Shown: in pieces, positions 61,501 through 64,000 of the stretch
How the letters are laid out: each line of letters starts with the position of its first letter
How positions within the stretch are numbered: the stretch's first letter is position 1
Made by a program: the position numbers and the translations under genes
Notes under the pieces: model-generated
The model's database searches: none
What the model was told of the DNA's origin: nothing
The model's input: the letters and a program-made list of their open reading frames with translations, nothing else
From: Bacteroidia bacterium
Lineage (GTDB): Bacteria; Bacteroidota; Bacteroidia; AKYH767-A; OLB10
Direction of reading: 5' to 3'
DNA length: 64,000 nt
Assembly (NCBI GenBank): GCA_037045145.1
Contig: JBAOIA010000012.1
Coordinates: 1-64,000, forward strand

Positions 61501-62649
61501 ATGAATGAAGGCCGTAAGCTGAATTCGGTAATTATTGTTGGCCCTGCCTACCCTTTTCGTGGTGGAATAGCCAATCTCAATGAGGCATTATGTTCATATT
61601 TGAATGCTAATGAAATTTCATCTGAGATTGTCTCTTTTACGCTACAATATCCTGCTTTACTATTTCCGGGTAAAACGCAGATGGAAACTTCTTCACAATA
61701 TTTTGATTTCAAGATAACACCATTGATTAATTCGATTAATCCGCAATCATGGTTGAAGGCAGCTGCCTATATCAAAAGTAAAAAGCCCGATTTAGTAATA
61801 TTTCGTTACTGGCTGCCTTTTATGGCACCATGCCTTGGATTTATTGCAAGAAGGCTTCATAAACATGGTTTGCCGGTTGTGGCTATTGCCGACAATATTA
61901 TTCCGCATGAAAAGCGGATTGGTGACCAATCACTGACGCAATATTTTATTCAGTCGTGTGATGCATTTATAGTGATGTCTGAAAAGGTTGCTGAAGATAT
62001 AAAACAGTTTAATCCTAAAAAGCCTGTAAGCATCACCCCACATCCTATCTACTCAATTTTTGGTGATAAAGTAAGCCGTGACGAAGCCTGCGAAAAACTG
62101 AACCTTGATAAAGGATTTAAATATTTACTTTTTTTCGGGTTTATCAGAAAGTATAAAGGATTGGACATTTTGTTGCAGGCAATGCCATTGATAAAAAATA
62201 GAAATCTTAAACTTATTATTGCCGGAGAATTTTATGAATCGAAAGATGAATACTTGAGTCTGATAAAAGAACATCATCTGGAAAGTGTAATCATCATGAA
62301 AGATGAATATATTCCAAAAGATGAGGTGCGTTATTATTTCAGTGCTGCTGACCTTATTGTTCAGCCATACAGATCGGCAACACAAAGCGGTGTTACACAA
62401 ATTGCATACAGCTTCGATAAACCTATGGTTGTAACCAATGTAGGAGGACTGCCGGAAATGGTTACTGACGGTGTTTCTGGATTTGTGACTGATGTGAATC
62501 CCCATGCAATTGCCAAGGCCATTGATAGTTTTTTTATAGAGCAATTGGCAATACCATTTACAGCAGGTGTACAATCAGAAAAGAATAAATTCGGATGGGA
62601 TAAAATGATTACAACTGTTAAGGATATGTACCAAACCCTATTAAAATAA
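61501..62649 (+). CDS. Family 4 glycosyltransferase
   Basis: 382 residues with a GT-B fold. The N-terminal domain has YPFRGGIANLNEALCSYL and YIKSKKPDLVIFRYW. The nucleotide-sugar-binding C-terminal domain has LFFGFIRKYKGLDILLQAM, LIIAGEFYES and ADLIVQPYRSATQSGVTQIAYSFDKPMVVTNVGGLPEMV, which holds the conserved Glu-containing region. Such retaining transferases add hexoses to glycolipids or polysaccharides. No glycan cluster is directly adjacent. It starts eight bases after the DinB-like gene, so all three genes from 58168 may be one operon. Confidence 0.86.
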   Translation: MNEGRKLNSVIIVGPAYPFRGGIANLNEALCSYLNANEISSEIVSFTLQYPALLFPGKTQMETSSQYFDFKITPLINSINPQSWLKAAAYIKSKKPDLVIFRYWLPFMAPCLGFIARRLHKHGLPVVAIADNIIPHEKRIGDQSLTQYFIQSCDAFIVMSEKVAEDIKQFNPKKPVSITPHPIYSIFGDKVSRDEACEKLNLDKGFKYLLFFGFIRKYKGLDILLQAMPLIKNRNLKLIIAGEFYESKDEYLSLIKEHHLESVIIMKDEYIPKDEVRYYFSAADLIVQPYRSATQSGVTQIAYSFDKPMVVTNVGGLPEMVTDGVSGFVTDVNPHAIAKAIDSFFIEQLAIPFTAGVQSEKNKFGWDKMITTVKDMYQTLLK

Positions 62650-62660
62650 AAATATTAGTT

Positions 62661-62668
62661 TAAATTTG
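62661..62668 (+). promoter_or_regulatory. -7 box of the M43 protease gene
   Basis: TAAATTTG lies 21 bases before the ATG at 62690, indicating a separate transcript for the last gene. Confidence 0.55.
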
Positions 62669-62689
62669 TCATACTAAATTGTCTGTTCA

Positions 62690-64000
62690 ATGTTTTTAAG
62701 AAGATTTTTTTTAATCTGTTTTTTACTATTAAATTACTTCGTTAATGCACAAACCGAACGTTGCGGAACACAAGTTTATTTAGAACAATGGCTTGCAGAA
62801 AACCCGCAGTTACGAAAAGCCTATGAGCATGAGCAGGCAAATGCTATTGCAAGAACAGAGAGTAACAAAACCATGACTGCAACTATCACAATTCCTGTGG
62901 TTTTTCATGTAGTATATAATACTGCAGAGCAAAATATTCCGGACGATAGAATATTAGAGCAACTTGATGTTCTTAACAACGATTACAGTCGTTTAAATCA
63001 GGATGGACAGAGTACACCATCACCATTTTTAGGTGTTTCAGCAGCTGCCAACATTCAATTTTGCTTAGCTAAGCGTGATCCAAATAACAAGCCTACAACA
63101 GGTATCATTAGAAAACAAACAACCACGCAATCGTTCAGTACGGGTGATGATGTGAAAAAAACAGCAACAGGTGGTGCTAAAGGATGGTCAAAAAGTAAAT
63201 ATCTGAACATCTGGATTTGTAATCTTACAGGCAATCTGCTTGGCTATGCAACCATGCCCGGTACAGCAAACGATACACTTGATGGTGTTGTTGTAAGTTA
63301 TTCAACAATTGGCGGTCCTGACAATGTTGGTGTGCATCCAACCTATAACTTAGGTCGTACGCTGACACATGAAGTTGGACACTGGTTGAATCTAATACAT
63401 ATATGGGGTGATGATGGCGGCACATGCACCGGCACAGATAATGTTGCAGACACACCCAATCAGGCATCAGAGCATTTTGGCACACCAAATTTTCCAACTA
63501 TCAGTTGCAGCAACAATCCCGATGGGGATATGTTCATGAACTTTCTTGACTACACTGACGACTATGCTATGAATATTTTTACCGCAGGTCAGTCGTTGCG
63601 TATGCAGGATGCATTAAATAACAGCAGAGCTGCATTACTTACCTCAAAAGGATGTATGGACACGACTACTACAATTGATGTGGCATTACAAAATATTATT
63701 AATGTTGAAACCATATATTGTCAGGGCAGCATTACGCCTTCGGTAGTAATTAAAAACAAAGGAGTGGGAACTATTAGCGCTCTTACATTTTCTGTTAAGC
63801 TTGATGATAATGCAGCAGTAAACAAAAACTGGACAGGTAGTTTGGTTGCAGGAGCTACTACAACAGTTGTTTTAGATATGTTGACAGTTCCAATAGGAAC
63901 ACATTATCTGAATGTAAGTGCTACCCTTAGTGGCGATGGCAATTTGTCAAACAATATCATTGTAAAAAGAATTACCATTACAGGTGCCACTGCCCTACCC
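62690..64000 (+). CDS. Pappalysin-like M43 zinc metalloprotease (partial, runs off right edge)
   Basis: The frame is open from ATG 62690 to the window end (437 codons, no stop). Signal peptide MFLRRFFLICFLLLNYFVNA, then a propeptide and the M43 catalytic domain: PVVFHVVYN, LNNDYSRLNQD and INFC-like NIQFCLAKRDP. YLNIWICNLTGNLLGYATMP, the zinc motif HEVGHWLNLIHIWGDD and the Met-turn FMNFLDYTDDYAMNIFT follow. From about residue 340 a beta-sandwich of the CARDB type begins (VVIKNKGVGTISALTFSV). More such domains and a sorting domain would be expected beyond the window. It is an extracellular protease of the T9SS-exported kind common in Bacteroidota. Confidence 0.9.
   Translation, partial: MFLRRFFLICFLLLNYFVNAQTERCGTQVYLEQWLAENPQLRKAYEHEQANAIARTESNKTMTATITIPVVFHVVYNTAEQNIPDDRILEQLDVLNNDYSRLNQDGQSTPSPFLGVSAAANIQFCLAKRDPNNKPTTGIIRKQTTTQSFSTGDDVKKTATGGAKGWSKSKYLNIWICNLTGNLLGYATMPGTANDTLDGVVVSYSTIGGPDNVGVHPTYNLGRTLTHEVGHWLNLIHIWGDDGGTCTGTDNVADTPNQASEHFGTPNFPTISCSNNPDGDMFMNFLDYTDDYAMNIFTAGQSLRMQDALNNSRAALLTSKGCMDTTTTIDVALQNIINVETIYCQGSITPSVVIKNKGVGTISALTFSVKLDDNAAVNKNWTGSLVAGATTTVVLDMLTVPIGTHYLNVSATLSGDGNLSNNIIVKRITITGATALP

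Noticed and set aside
1..64000. rRNA, tRNA, riboswitch or tmRNA genes
   Set aside because: No conserved rRNA stretch, tRNA clover-leaf pattern or known riboswitch core was recognised by reading; a covariance-model search would be needed to exclude them fully.

Overview
The window looks like a chromosomal segment of a Bacteroidota bacterium, probably an environmental Chitinophagales/Sphingobacteriia-type lineage. The evidence is AT-rich DNA, many secreted proteins ending in type IX secretion (T9SS) sorting domains, -7 promoter boxes of the form TAnnTTTG in front of many genes, little Shine-Dalgarno signal, and Bacteroidota-style housekeeping proteins. I saw no rRNA, tRNA or CRISPR.

Region 1 (1-13855) is a head-to-tail array of one family of about 480-515 aa exported proteins. 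It holds a partial copy at the left edge, eight further copies and the first 31 bases of a ninth. Each has a signal peptide, the N-terminal block WCFGDSA.IDF, a putative beta-propeller body (VKHGNGRDWW, DFDRC.G, LAPDGKIY, SFYLGGKRTY, GLPNNPDY) and an exchangeable C-terminal sorting domain. Three copies carry poly-G runs of 13-14 at the same codon position and a fourth a run of 10. Two of the four are out of frame, so the array looks like a phase-variable surface or secreted protein locus. Neighbouring copies are separated by intrinsic-terminator hairpins, or by perfect hairpins that themselves encode the signal peptide. Several promoters lie only 4-5 nt from the ATG. Two gene fragments with their own sorting domains and many short GC-rich palindromes sit inside the array.

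Region 2 (13856-15640) is a decayed REP/RAYT locus: three broken Y1-transposase pieces, four REP palindromes, and a minisatellite of 24 units of 21 bp.

Region 3 (15835-23440) is housekeeping: clpB, an ftsB-like gene, tgt, a GT2 glycosyltransferase, an ECF sigma factor, rsmG, rpmH and a lipoprotein. It is followed by an intact IS1182-like element (23475-25324).

Region 4 (25337-38058) holds a T9SS protein, a sugar nucleotidyltransferase, class I aldolase (fbaB), accD, a DODA-type dioxygenase, a transglutaminase-like pseudoenzyme, an Lgt-family protein, mtaB, an ABC exporter and a GH5-like lipoprotein. Region 5 (38055-42822) is a tightly packed minus-strand membrane glycan cluster (DUF5989, SxtJ-like, GT2, two large GT-C/PMT-type membrane proteins). 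Region 6 (42932-64000) contains prfC, an FMN reductase, msrA, a sterol-desaturase-like protein, a GH57 enzyme, rpsA, an SRPBCC/GyrI protein, a TPR protein, nhaA, an operon of phosphoribosyltransferase, vWA protein and outer-membrane barrel, a subtilisin-like T9SS protease, a DinB-like protein, a GT4 enzyme, and a pappalysin-like M43 protease that runs off the right edge.
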